25,942 nucleotides of DNA, taken from positions 1-25,942 of the forward strand of contig JAWOCQ010000085.1 in NCBI GenBank assembly GCA_046483725.1. Reading direction: 5' to 3'. Origin of the DNA: T3SED10-47 sp046483725 (GTDB lineage Bacteria > Bipolaricaulota > Bipolaricaulia > Bipolaricaulales > Bipolaricaulaceae). A program made the translations under genes and the position numbers. This document shows, one piece after another, positions 1 to 8,940 of this stretch; the first letter of the stretch is position 1, and the number at the start of each line of letters is the position of its first letter. The notes under the pieces were generated by a model, which had not been told where the DNA came from, ran no database searches, and saw only the letters and a program-made list of their open reading frames with translations.

Positions 1-2200
<2,200 letters not shown>

Positions 2201-2255
2201 GGACGCTCTATTCGCTTTTCGATGGCCGAGGACCAGGTAGCGGTCATTGACAGGA

Positions 2256-2279
2256 AACGTCGCCATCGATGGCGACGTT
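2256..2279. repeat. 24-bp perfect palindrome in the 23S-5S spacer
   Basis: The half-site aacgtcgccatc is followed at once by its exact reverse complement, so the transcript could form a 12-bp helix with at most a tiny loop. It sits between the 23S 3' end and the 5S 5' end. A transcribed helix here could act as a processing site (for example for a double-strand-specific RNase), but that is inferred from position only. Confidence 0.8.
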
Positions 2280-2292
2280 GACCATAGGAGAT

Positions 2293-2411
2293 TCCAGGCG
2301 GCATATGGCGGAGGGGAAACACCCGGTCCCATACCGAACCCGGAAGTTAAGCCCTCCAGCGCCGATGGTACTGAGCTGGCAACGGCTTGGGAGAGTAGGA
2401 CGCCGCCTGGA
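2293..2411 (+). rRNA. 5S rRNA
   Basis: About 119 nt with the expected terminal helix (tccaggcgg at the 5' end pairing with ccgcctgga at the 3' end) and the conserved internal blocks 'cccataccgaacccggaagttaag' region and 'gccgatggtact', ending 'gggagagtaggacgccgcc'. It lies about 90 nt downstream of the 23S gene and is co-directional with it. Confidence 0.96.
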
Positions 2412-2418
2412 TTTTTTC
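2401..2418 (+). terminator. Likely end of the rRNA operon
   Basis: The GC-rich 3' strand of the 5S terminal helix (cgccgcctgga) is followed directly by a run of six T residues (2412-2417). This gives a helix-plus-U-tract arrangement suited to intrinsic termination, although the helix is the 5S end itself. Confidence 0.55.
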
Positions 2419-2510
2419 TGTCATTGTGATTCCTAGTAGTGCATATGTGCAGTGGAGTCGGGTGGCGCATGCGGGGTGGAGTAGGCAATGAAGGCAGTTG
2501 CGCGAGCGAT

Positions 2511-3374
2511 TCAGTGAGGGCCCCACAGGGTTTCAAGCAGGCTTTCGAACAGCTTGGCCAGGCCGCTAATGCCGAAGTTGCGGGCGAACTCTTGCACTGC
2601 TCGTTCCGCGTCGACGTCGGGTCCCTCGCGCTGGCGCAGGTAGTACAGGTGCTCGGAGATCCACACGTACAGGTCCGCTTCGGTGCGACCGGGAAACGAC
2701 TGCAGCACTCGGGCGCGCCTCAGGGTCTCCACCAGGGGCATATAGACCCGATCGTACCAGGAGACCACGGCCTCCTCGTAGGGGATCTCTCGGCCCTGTT
2801 CCAGCCCGAGGAAGTAGCGATGGACGTCGATGTGCTCCAGGAGAATGCGGTACTTGCCCAGCTCGCTGAATTCGATGCACTGGTCGGGGCGCAGCTCGTT
2901 CAGGCGTGTCTGCTTGAGGAAGGCTGAGTATTCGGCCTTGCGCACCATAGCCTCGGGCGTCACGTCGGCGCTGAGCGGCACGTCGGGGACGAACTCGACA
3001 ACTTCCGCGTCCACGACGCGGGCGCCGCGTTTTCGGGCGGCAGCCAGCCGATGGTGCCCGTCCTCCACGAAGTAGGCGTCGCCGACCTTGTATAGGCTAA
3101 CGGGTGGTAGTTCCTCCCACCTTTCTAGGGCGGAGTCGAGTTGGTGGAGACGATCGCGGTCCGCATGGCGAGGGAGGAAGGCACGGTCGAAGTCGCGGTA
3201 ACGGTTGACGCTGCCCACGATCTTGTCCACGTCCACTTCCTGGATGCCCAGCTGCCTCCAGGCCAGGATGCGCACGCGGCGGGTGACCCACTGGAAGGGG
3301 AGGAGCGCCCTGGGGCGGCGCCGACCGCGAATGCGGTGGAAGAGGCCTCGGCTCAGTCTTCGACGGAATCCCAT
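2511..3374 (-). CDS. ParB-like / DUF4032-like protein, function unknown
   Basis: 287 residues. The N-terminus is strongly basic (Arg-rich over the first 30 residues). Residues about 90-125 contain a ParB/sulfiredoxin-type element, including 'DGHHRLAAARKRG', the D-G-x-H-R motif of the ParB N-terminal fold. The second half, including 'RYFLGLEQGREIPYEEAV' and 'SFPGRTEADLYVWISEHLYY', resembles the DUF4032 style of conserved protein rather than a ParB helix-turn-helix, so chromosome partitioning is unlikely. Its start codon lies inside the 3' end of the upstream metallophosphoesterase gene (22-nt overlap), so the two are probably translationally coupled. It ends about 95 nt from the 5S terminator, convergent with the rRNA operon. 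Possible roles are nucleotide binding or a small kinase/ATPase-like reaction as in some ParB-fold proteins; family recognition is moderate. Confidence 0.8.
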   Translation of the reverse strand: MGFRRRLSRGLFHRIRGRRRPRALLPFQWVTRRVRILAWRQLGIQEVDVDKIVGSVNRYRDFDRAFLPRHADRDRLHQLDSALERWEELPPVSLYKVGDAYFVEDGHHRLAAARKRGARVVDAEVVEFVPDVPLSADVTPEAMVRKAEYSAFLKQTRLNELRPDQCIEFSELGKYRILLEHIDVHRYFLGLEQGREIPYEEAVVSWYDRVYMPLVETLRRARVLQSFPGRTEADLYVWISEHLYYLRQREGPDVDAERAVQEFARNFGISGLAKLFESLLETLWGPH

Positions 3375-3994
3375 AGTTCGAGCTCCACTACGGCGTGGCC
3401 TTGCACCTGGATGATCTGGGTGTCCAGGTACGTCGAGTGAGAAGTCGAGCCGCGGTGAGGGTATGTGTGTCCATGGATCAAGTAGCGCGGCTTGAAGCGC
3501 TTCAAGAAGCCGAGCAGCGAGGGGAAGCCTTGGTGCGCGTGGTCGCTGTGGTCGTGAATTCCTCGGGGGGGTGCGTGGGTGAGCAGAACGTCCAACGCTC
3601 TGCCTCGGAGGATCTTGTTGGCCAGAAGGCTTGGGGTCATGCGGAGCATGTTATGTCGGACCTCCCTGTCAGTGTACTGGAAGCGGGCTCCGGGGCGGTA
3701 GCGGGGGCTTCCCTCCAGCCCACCGACCAGTAGCCCTTTTGCCCCTACCACTCGGCGGTGGACGTTCACGCAGCCGCGGGGAGCTGCGAGATCGGAGCCG
3801 TCCGTCATGAGCGGGCGGTCGTGGTTTCCGTGTACGTAGAGGAGGGGGACGTTCAACGCAGTGACTATGAACTCCAGGTAGTCGTAGGGAAGATCGCCGC
3901 AGGAGAACACCATCTCCACCTCGGCGAAACGCTTGTGGGCCTTCTCCTCGTACACGACGGGGCTGACAGCGTCGCTGACCACGAGAACCTTCAT
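3353..3994 (-). CDS. Calcineurin-like metallophosphoesterase
   Basis: 213 residues with the ordered metal-binding motifs of the family: 'VVSDAVS' (Asp8; the usual SDxH histidine is replaced), 'CGDLP' (GD motif, about residue 33), 'HGNHDRP' (GNHD motif, about 56-62), 'LTHAPPRGIHD' (about 138-148) and 'IHGHTYP' (GH motif, about 173-179). It probably hydrolyses a phosphomono- or diester using two metal ions in the cytoplasm; no signal peptide is seen and the substrate is unknown. Absence of the histidine in the first motif is common in some subfamilies but would weaken one metal site. It is first in a two-gene unit with the ParB-like gene and is divergent from metG. A weak purine-rich stretch (ctggag) abuts the ATG. 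Confidence 0.88.
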   Translation of the reverse strand: MKVLVVSDAVSPVVYEEKAHKRFAEVEMVFSCGDLPYDYLEFIVTALNVPLLYVHGNHDRPLMTDGSDLAAPRGCVNVHRRVVGAKGLLVGGLEGSPRYRPGARFQYTDREVRHNMLRMTPSLLANKILRGRALDVLLTHAPPRGIHDHSDHAHQGFPSLLGFLKRFKPRYLIHGHTYPHRGSTSHSTYLDTQIIQVQGHAVVELELWDSVED

Positions 3995-4040
3995 CTCCAG
4001 TTGATGCTAGCGGGCGCGCAGGGAGCGTGCCAGGCGCTCC

Positions 4041-4070
4041 TTGGATCGGCTCTGACCGGGCGCATATAAT
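4041..4070 (+). promoter_or_regulatory. Sigma-70-type promoter for metG
   Basis: TTGGAT (4041-4046) and a perfect TATAAT (4065-4070) are separated by 18 bp. The expected start of transcription is near 4077, giving a leader of about 19 nt with the ribosome-binding site just before the GTG at 4096. It sits in the 101-bp divergent region between the metallophosphoesterase gene and metG. Confidence 0.75.
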
Positions 4071-4095
4071 CTGGCTTCGCGTAAGAGGAGGAGTT

Positions 4096-6063
4096 GTGGA
4101 CGCTAACGTAAAACGCGTGCTGGTGTGCAGTGCTTGGCCGTATGCGTCGGGAATTCTGCACCTGGGGAACTTGGTGGGGTGCCTTCTCTCGGGCTGCGTG
4201 TTTAAGCGCTTCTACCGGTTGCGGGGCTTCGATGCGCTGCACGTGTCGGGAACGGATGCGCACGGGACGCATATCGACTTCGAGGCCTCCCGACAGGGGA
4301 CCACCCCGGCGGAGCTGGCCCAGCGTGTGCACGAGGAGATCGTGAGGCTTCTGCAGGCGTTCGAGGTGGACATCGACAACTACACTATCACCGAATCGCC
4401 CGTGCACCTGGAGTTTGTCACGGAGATCTACCGGCAGATGGACGCCGCTGGGTACATCATCTCCCAGGAGGAGGAACGAGCTTACTGCCAGGGGTGCCAG
4501 AGGTTCCTTGCCGACCGGTACATCATCGGGACCTGTCCGCGGTGTGGGGACCAGGCGGCCAAGGGTAACCAGTGCGATGCTTGCGGGAGGCTATTGGAGC
4601 CGGAGGAGTTGTCGGATGCAGCGTGCGCGTGGTGTGGTTCGCGGGATGTCGTGCGGCGGAGCACTCGGCATTGGTATTTGGACTTGGCACGTTTGGAGCC
4701 ACAGCTCAAGGAATATGTGCGCAGCAGGAGCTTCCGGGGTAATGTGGCCGAGTTCACGCGGCGTATGCTTGATGACGGCCTGCGGCCGCGGGCTGTGACC
4801 AGGGACATTGAGTGGGGTATCCCGGCGCCTTTCCCCGGTGCTGAAGGCAAGGTGATCTACGTTTGGGCTGAGGCCGCCTTGGGATACGTGTCAGCAACCA
4901 TCGAGCACTTTAGTAACGCCGGGCAGCCCGAGAGATGGAAGGACTACTGGTTCGGAGATGAAGTCTGGCAGGTCTATACGCAGGGCAAGGACAATATCCC
5001 ATTTCATACGGTGGTCTTCCCCGGCCAGTTGATCGCCTCCGAGAGAGGTTACCACCTGCCGGACCAGATATCGGCCTCTGAGTACCTGAATTGGGTTGGG
5101 GGAGAACAGTTCTCCAAGTCGCGGGGCGTGGGAATCTACGCAGACGAGGCCATACAGCTTCTGCCCCCTGTGTACTGGCGCTTCTATCTACTGTATAACC
5201 GCCCCGAGGGAAGGGACAGTAGCTTCTCCTGGGAGGAATTCGATAAGGCAGTTAATGGGATCTTGGTGGACAATATCGCCAATTTCGTTCACCGGGTACT
5301 GTCGTTTGTGTGGAGTCAACACGATGGGGTGATCCCCAACGAGACTACGGACCCCGAGGTCGAGCAGGGGATAGAAGAAACCCTGCAGGAAATGGTGAGC
5401 GTTTTGGAATCGGGCGCCGTGGCCGGGGCACTGCGCAAGGTGGCGATGTTGGCTGTACAGGGCAATGAGTTCTTCCAGCGGCGTGCCCCCTGGAGGGGAG
5501 GGGACACTGTGGCCGTGGCCTCCGCGGCGCACTTGGTCAAGGCGCTGGCCATCCTGCTGGAGCCGTTTATCCCGATGTTCTCTCGGGATGTCTACCGGCT
5601 TCTTAAGCTGGAGAGACCGCTGTATGAGGACGCCACTCGAAGTGCGGCAGGGACGGAGCTTGCGTCACAGCCTCAGCCGCTCGTGGCCCGGGTGGACGTG
5701 GAGGATCTGAAGGAGAGGTATCGCATGATGAAGGAAGAAGGACTAGTGGATATCGAGGAATTCAAGCGGTTGGATCTGCGCGTGGGCAAGATAGCGTTGG
5801 CGGAAGAGGTTCCCGGCGCGGACAAGATCTACAGGTTGGAGATCGATGTGGGTGACCGGAGGCTGCAGGCGGTAGCGGGGATCAAGGAGCACTACAGCCG
5901 TGACGAACTGGTCGGCAAGCAGGTTGCCGTGGTCGTGAACCTGAAACCGGCAACGATTAAGGGCATCCGATCGGAGTGTATGTTGCTCGCGGCGGAGGCG
6001 AACAATGTCCTAGCCCTGGTGGGGCCGGAACGACAGGTGGATCCCGGCGCCAAGATCAGCTAG
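4096..6063 (+). CDS. metG: Methionyl-tRNA synthetase with C-terminal tRNA-binding domain
   Basis: 655 residues from GTG at 4096, which is chosen because 'agaggagga' (4085-4092) lies just upstream and the protein then begins shortly before the conserved 'CSAWPYASGILHLGN'. It charges tRNA-Met. Visible parts: a class I signature 'HLGN' (HIGH motif); a connective-peptide insert with four CxxC pairs (CQGC, CPRC, CDAC, CAWC), the two-zinc-knuckle arrangement typical of archaeal-type MetRS, whereas E. coli keeps one; 'FSKSRG' (KMSKS loop); an alpha-helical anticodon-binding region; and from about residue 552 a Trbp111-type OB-fold ('RLDLRVGKIALAEEVPGADK') that aids dimerisation and tRNA binding. It opens the plus-strand ribosomal/GTPase array. 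Length is normal for a MetRS carrying the C-terminal domain. Confidence 0.97.
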   Translation: MDANVKRVLVCSAWPYASGILHLGNLVGCLLSGCVFKRFYRLRGFDALHVSGTDAHGTHIDFEASRQGTTPAELAQRVHEEIVRLLQAFEVDIDNYTITESPVHLEFVTEIYRQMDAAGYIISQEEERAYCQGCQRFLADRYIIGTCPRCGDQAAKGNQCDACGRLLEPEELSDAACAWCGSRDVVRRSTRHWYLDLARLEPQLKEYVRSRSFRGNVAEFTRRMLDDGLRPRAVTRDIEWGIPAPFPGAEGKVIYVWAEAALGYVSATIEHFSNAGQPERWKDYWFGDEVWQVYTQGKDNIPFHTVVFPGQLIASERGYHLPDQISASEYLNWVGGEQFSKSRGVGIYADEAIQLLPPVYWRFYLLYNRPEGRDSSFSWEEFDKAVNGILVDNIANFVHRVLSFVWSQHDGVIPNETTDPEVEQGIEETLQEMVSVLESGAVAGALRKVAMLAVQGNEFFQRRAPWRGGDTVAVASAAHLVKALAILLEPFIPMFSRDVYRLLKLERPLYEDATRSAAGTELASQPQPLVARVDVEDLKERYRMMKEEGLVDIEEFKRLDLRVGKIALAEEVPGADKIYRLEIDVGDRRLQAVAGIKEHYSRDELVGKQVAVVVNLKPATIKGIRSECMLLAAEANNVLALVGPERQVDPGAKIS

Positions 6064-6110
6064 GATGTACATCGCCGTGTCCTAATCCACAGGAACGCAA
6101 GGAGGCCGGA

Positions 6111-6428
6111 ATGTACGCTGTCATTGAGGTTTGCGGCAAACAGTATTATGTGGAGCCGGGCATGGACGTGGTCCACGAACTGGTACGCGGGCACCGGGAG
6201 GGTGATGAGATCACGTTCGATCGAGTGCTCTTGGTACGTAACGGTGAGGCGATGGAGGTGGGACGGCCGGTTGTTACCTCCGCCAAGGTGGTTGGGGTGG
6301 TAGAATCGGTCGGGCGCGGACCGAAAGTCGTGGTTCAGCGCTTTAAGCCCAAGAAGGGGTACCGTAGGAAAAAGGGTTATCGTCAGCCGTACATGCGTAC
6401 GCGTGTGGTAAACATTGAGAAGGGATGA
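6111..6428 (+). CDS. rplU: 50S ribosomal protein L21
   Basis: 105 residues starting 'MYAVIEVCGKQYYVEPG', the characteristic L21 N-terminus, with the basic C-terminal block 'KPKKGYRRKKGYRQPYMRTRV' region that contacts 23S rRNA. Start ATG at 6111 follows 'aaggagg' (6099-6105) at ideal spacing. It is about 47 nt downstream of metG with no terminator between, so co-transcription is likely, and it is followed after 4 nt by the Prp-like gene, as in the rplU-prp-rpmA order common in Gram-positive bacteria. Confidence 0.97.
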   Translation: MYAVIEVCGKQYYVEPGMDVVHELVRGHREGDEITFDRVLLVRNGEAMEVGRPVVTSAKVVGVVESVGRGPKVVVQRFKPKKGYRRKKGYRQPYMRTRVVNIEKG

Positions 6429-6432
6429 GGCG

Positions 6433-6756
6433 ATGGTGGATGTGACGATCGAGCGGGACAGTGACGGTCGGATCCAGGCCATCACCGTGCATGGGGGGGA
6501 GGAAACCGCGGAGGGTCTGGCCGCCAGTGTTTTGGTGGACGCCTCCCTCCTCACCCTGCGTGAGTACCTCCACCTGGCCCCTGGGGTCAAGGTGGAAAGC
6601 GGCGGCCGGCAGATGGTGATTGACCGCTCGGACTTGTTCTTGGATAGGGAGATCGACGCGGTGCTCGAGGTGGTCCTGCGGGGATTGCGCACGTTGAAGC
6701 AGCAGCGACCGGAGAGCCTGGAGCTGCGTGATGCTTCTATGGACGTTAAGGTGTGA
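6433..6756 (+). CDS. Prp-family protein lacking the protease catalytic residues
   Basis: 107 residues in the exact position of prp (ysxB), between L21 and L27 genes. Prp is the cysteine protease that trims the L27 N-terminus in Firmicutes. Family spacing from the first glycine of the GHA motif to the active-site cysteine (13 residues) can be aligned without a gap: 'GGEETAEGLAASVL' here. The His of GHA is Gly and the Cys is Leu; the protein contains no cysteine at all. The C-terminal amphipathic helix pattern ('AVLEVVLRGLRTL' near residue 80) is kept, supporting true homology and a retained fold. The neighbouring L27 has no cleavable extension, so proteolysis seems unnecessary. It may act as a structural or assembly factor, or be a relic that is still translated. 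The start overlaps nothing; a weak 'gggatgagg' lies upstream. Confidence 0.75.
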   Translation: MVDVTIERDSDGRIQAITVHGGEETAEGLAASVLVDASLLTLREYLHLAPGVKVESGGRQMVIDRSDLFLDREIDAVLEVVLRGLRTLKQQRPESLELRDASMDVKV

Positions 6757-6771
6757 AGGAGGTGAGCCAGG

Positions 6772-7023
6772 ATGGCCCATAAGAGCAGCCAAGGTTCAAC
6801 CCAGAATATTCACGACACGGCGGGCCAGCGTTTAGGCATAAAGCGGTTCGGTGGGCAGAGGGTATGGCCTGGCTGTGTGATCGTACGGCAGCGGGGCACT
6901 CGTTTTCACCCCGGAAGAGGCGTGGGTGTCGGCAGGGACTTCACCATCTTTGCCACTCAGGAAGGCGTGGTGGAGTTTGCTGGGACACGCCGGAGATACG
7001 TAAACGTGATCGCGGAGGGATAG
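6772..7023 (+). CDS. rpmA: 50S ribosomal protein L27
   Basis: 83 residues with the L27 core 'AGQRLGIKRFGGQ', 'VIVRQRGTRFHPG' and 'VGVGRDFTIFAT'. The N-terminal arm, which reaches the peptidyl-transferase centre, starts directly at 'MAHKSSQGSTQN', so there is no Firmicute-type extension for Prp to remove. A strong 'gaaggaggtgag' precedes the ATG and fixes this start. The arm is unusual: the common GGGSSRNGRD stretch reads SSQGSTQNIHD here, with fewer glycines and no arginine. The stop codon is followed at once by an AGGAGGA hairpin upstream of obg. Confidence 0.96.
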   Translation: MAHKSSQGSTQNIHDTAGQRLGIKRFGGQRVWPGCVIVRQRGTRFHPGRGVGVGRDFTIFATQEGVVEFAGTRRRYVNVIAEG

Positions 7024-7040
7024 GAGGAGTGCTTCCTCCT
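7022..7040 (+). promoter_or_regulatory. Hairpin sequestering an AGGAGGA motif upstream of obg
   Basis: AGGAGGA (7022-7028) and TCCTCCT (7034-7040) form a perfect 7-bp stem with a 5-nt loop (gtgct) between rpmA and the obg TTG start at 7050. The only strong anti-16S-like sequence in the gap is thus buried in a helix and lies 21 nt from the start codon. There is no T-run, so it does not look like a terminator. A translational control role is inferred. Confidence 0.6.
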
Positions 7041-7049
7041 GATGCGTAG

Positions 7050-8312
7050 TTGGACGAGGCCAGGATCCATGTATCTGCAGGAAAGGGTGGCGACGGGCTG
7101 ATCAGCTTCCATCGTACTCGTCGGACGCCGCGGGGTACCCCGGATGGCGGTGACGGGGGTGACGGAGGCTCGGTGATCTTACGCCCCACCCGGTCCATGA
7201 ACACCCTCCTTCACTTTCAAAACCAGATTCACCACAAAGCCCAGAAGGGTACGCCCGGGGGGCCCAACAACAGGCGTGGCGCACGAGGTGCTAACCTGGA
7301 GGTTGGTGTGCCTGTAGGCACTCTGGTGCGTGACCTTCACACTCAGGAGTTGCTCGCCGACCTCGCTCGGGAGGATGACGAATTCGTTGCCGCCCGGGGA
7401 GGGCGTGGCGGACGGGGCAATCGGTCATTCACAACCTCCACCCGGCAGGCTCCCAAGGTCCGCGAGCTAGGCGAGCCGGGGGAAGAGCGTTGGCTCAGCC
7501 TTGAACTAAGGATGCTGGCGGATGTGGGTGTGGTGGGATTCCCCAATGCCGGCAAGTCTTCGTTGGTGTCCCGCATTTCGCGGGTGCGGCCGAAGGTCGC
7601 CGCCTACCCGTTTACCACGGTGCAGCCAAGCCTGGGAACGGTGGCGACTGGCGAGGTTTCGTTTGTGGTGGCGGATCTACCAGGCCTCATTGAGGGAGCC
7701 CATCGAGGGCGAGGTCTAGGGGATCGGTTTCTACGGCACGCTACCAGAGCCAAGGTTCTGCTGCACTTGGTGGACCTGGCTGGCGTAGAGGACCGTGATC
7801 CGCTTGCCGACTACCGAACCATCCGGCAGGAGCTCGATGCTTGGGAGGGGCTGAAGGGCAGGCCCGAGGTGGTGGCCGGAAACAAGATGGACCTTCTCGG
7901 CGAGGATGAGGTGCGGAAGCTGGTAGAGCGTTTTGGCGGTGAAGGGGTGGAAGTTCACCCGATCTCCGCACTCACCGGTCAGGGAGTGCAGACGGTATTG
8001 GGCTTGCTTGCCGAGTGCCTGGAGGGGCAGCAAGGGGAGAAGGCTGAGCCGGCGGCAGAGCGAAGCAAGACATGGAAGCTTACGCCGGAGGGCCCGGCGT
8101 TCTGGGTGGAGGAGCGGGATGAGGTACTGGAAGTGTGGGGAGAGTCGGTGGAGCGGCTGGTGAGACGGCTTGACCTCTCCGCGCCCGATGGACTCTCCTA
8201 CCTGCAGGAGCGTCTGGCCCGCATGGGAGTGATGGCTGCCTTGCGCCGAAGCGGCATGAAGGATGGCGACATAGTACGGATCGGGGGTGTGGAGCTTGAG
8301 TTTGAACGGTAA
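7050..8312 (+). CDS. obg: GTPase Obg/CgtA
   Basis: 420 residues. Obg binds the large subunit during assembly and couples it to GTP/ppGpp level. The glycine-rich Obg fold comes first (residues 1-155: 'SAGKGGDGLISFHR', 'PDGGDGGDGG', 'GGRGGRGN'), then the G domain (G1 'GFPNAGKSS' at about 162-170, G3 'DLPGLIEGAHRGRGLG', G4 'NKMD', G5 'ISAL'), then a C-terminal OCT domain (from about 345, 'FWVEERDEVLEVWG', ending 'DIVRIGGVELEFER'). The TTG at 7050 must be the start: an in-frame TAG lies directly before it and the conserved DEARIHV begins at codon 2. The start lacks an adjacent ribosome-binding site and follows a hairpin. The OCT domain is typical of Gram-positive-type Obg. Confidence 0.96.
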   Translation: MDEARIHVSAGKGGDGLISFHRTRRTPRGTPDGGDGGDGGSVILRPTRSMNTLLHFQNQIHHKAQKGTPGGPNNRRGARGANLEVGVPVGTLVRDLHTQELLADLAREDDEFVAARGGRGGRGNRSFTTSTRQAPKVRELGEPGEERWLSLELRMLADVGVVGFPNAGKSSLVSRISRVRPKVAAYPFTTVQPSLGTVATGEVSFVVADLPGLIEGAHRGRGLGDRFLRHATRAKVLLHLVDLAGVEDRDPLADYRTIRQELDAWEGLKGRPEVVAGNKMDLLGEDEVRKLVERFGGEGVEVHPISALTGQGVQTVLGLLAECLEGQQGEKAEPAAERSKTWKLTPEGPAFWVEERDEVLEVWGESVERLVRRLDLSAPDGLSYLQERLARMGVMAALRRSGMKDGDIVRIGGVELEFER

Positions 8313-8913
8313 GGTAGGTGTGTTTGGGGGGACGTTCAACCCCATCCACGTTGGACACCTGGAAGTGGCCCGGGAAGCGCTGCGCCAGTTCGGCCTCTCG
8401 CAAGTGGTGTTCGTGCCTACGGGACGGCCGCCCCACAAGCCTGTGGTGGGAGGGATTTCAGGCGAGTTGCGGTACGAAATGGTCCGGCGGGCGGTGGCGG
8501 ACTGCCCCGAGTTCACCGTGTCCCGCATTGAGCTGGAGATGGATGGACCCGCGTACACGGTGTACACAGTAGGGGCCTTGAACAAGGTTTACCCTCAGGG
8601 CATTGCATATTTGGTGGGAGCGGATATATTCCACAAGATCGATGAATGGAAGGATTACGATACTTTGGTTGCAAGTTGTCCATTTATCGTAGCGCCGCGG
8701 GAGGGGATCGCGCCGGAGGCGTTCCGGCAGCCGCCTTTTGACAAAGCTGAGCTATACTTTTTGCAGATGGATGAGGTGAGGGTCTCGTCGCGTGAAATTA
8801 GGGAGAAGTATCGGGATGGAGAGTCACCGGAGGGTCTTGTTCCGGCGGCGGTGGACGCCTTCATCCGGGAACGTGGGCTGTACGGCGTGGCTCAGGCGGG
8901 TCGCGTTGGATAA
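8302..8913 (+). CDS. nadD: Nicotinate-nucleotide adenylyltransferase
   Basis: About 203 residues. It adenylates nicotinate mononucleotide to deamido-NAD in NAD synthesis. The nucleotidyltransferase signature 'GVFGGTFNPIHVGHL' (GGxFxPxHxGH) is at the N-terminus, and 'VSSREIREKY' near residue 160 is the ISSxxIR ATP-binding motif. Start: TTG at 8302 is preferred because GGAG (8291-8294) lies 7 nt upstream; GTG at 8287 and TTG at 8296 are in frame alternatives. The start overlaps the last codons of obg, suggesting translational coupling, and the obg-nadD order is widely conserved. Confidence 0.94.
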   Translation: MNGKVGVFGGTFNPIHVGHLEVAREALRQFGLSQVVFVPTGRPPHKPVVGGISGELRYEMVRRAVADCPEFTVSRIELEMDGPAYTVYTVGALNKVYPQGIAYLVGADIFHKIDEWKDYDTLVASCPFIVAPREGIAPEAFRQPPFDKAELYFLQMDEVRVSSREIREKYRDGESPEGLVPAAVDAFIRERGLYGVAQAGRVG

Positions 8914-8940
8914 AATACAAAGCGAAGGAGGTTGGTGGTA

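Noticed and set aside
2439..2927. 162-codon plus-strand frame after 5S rRNA
   Set aside because: It is antisense to the ParB-like gene, which has clear motifs and the better frame.
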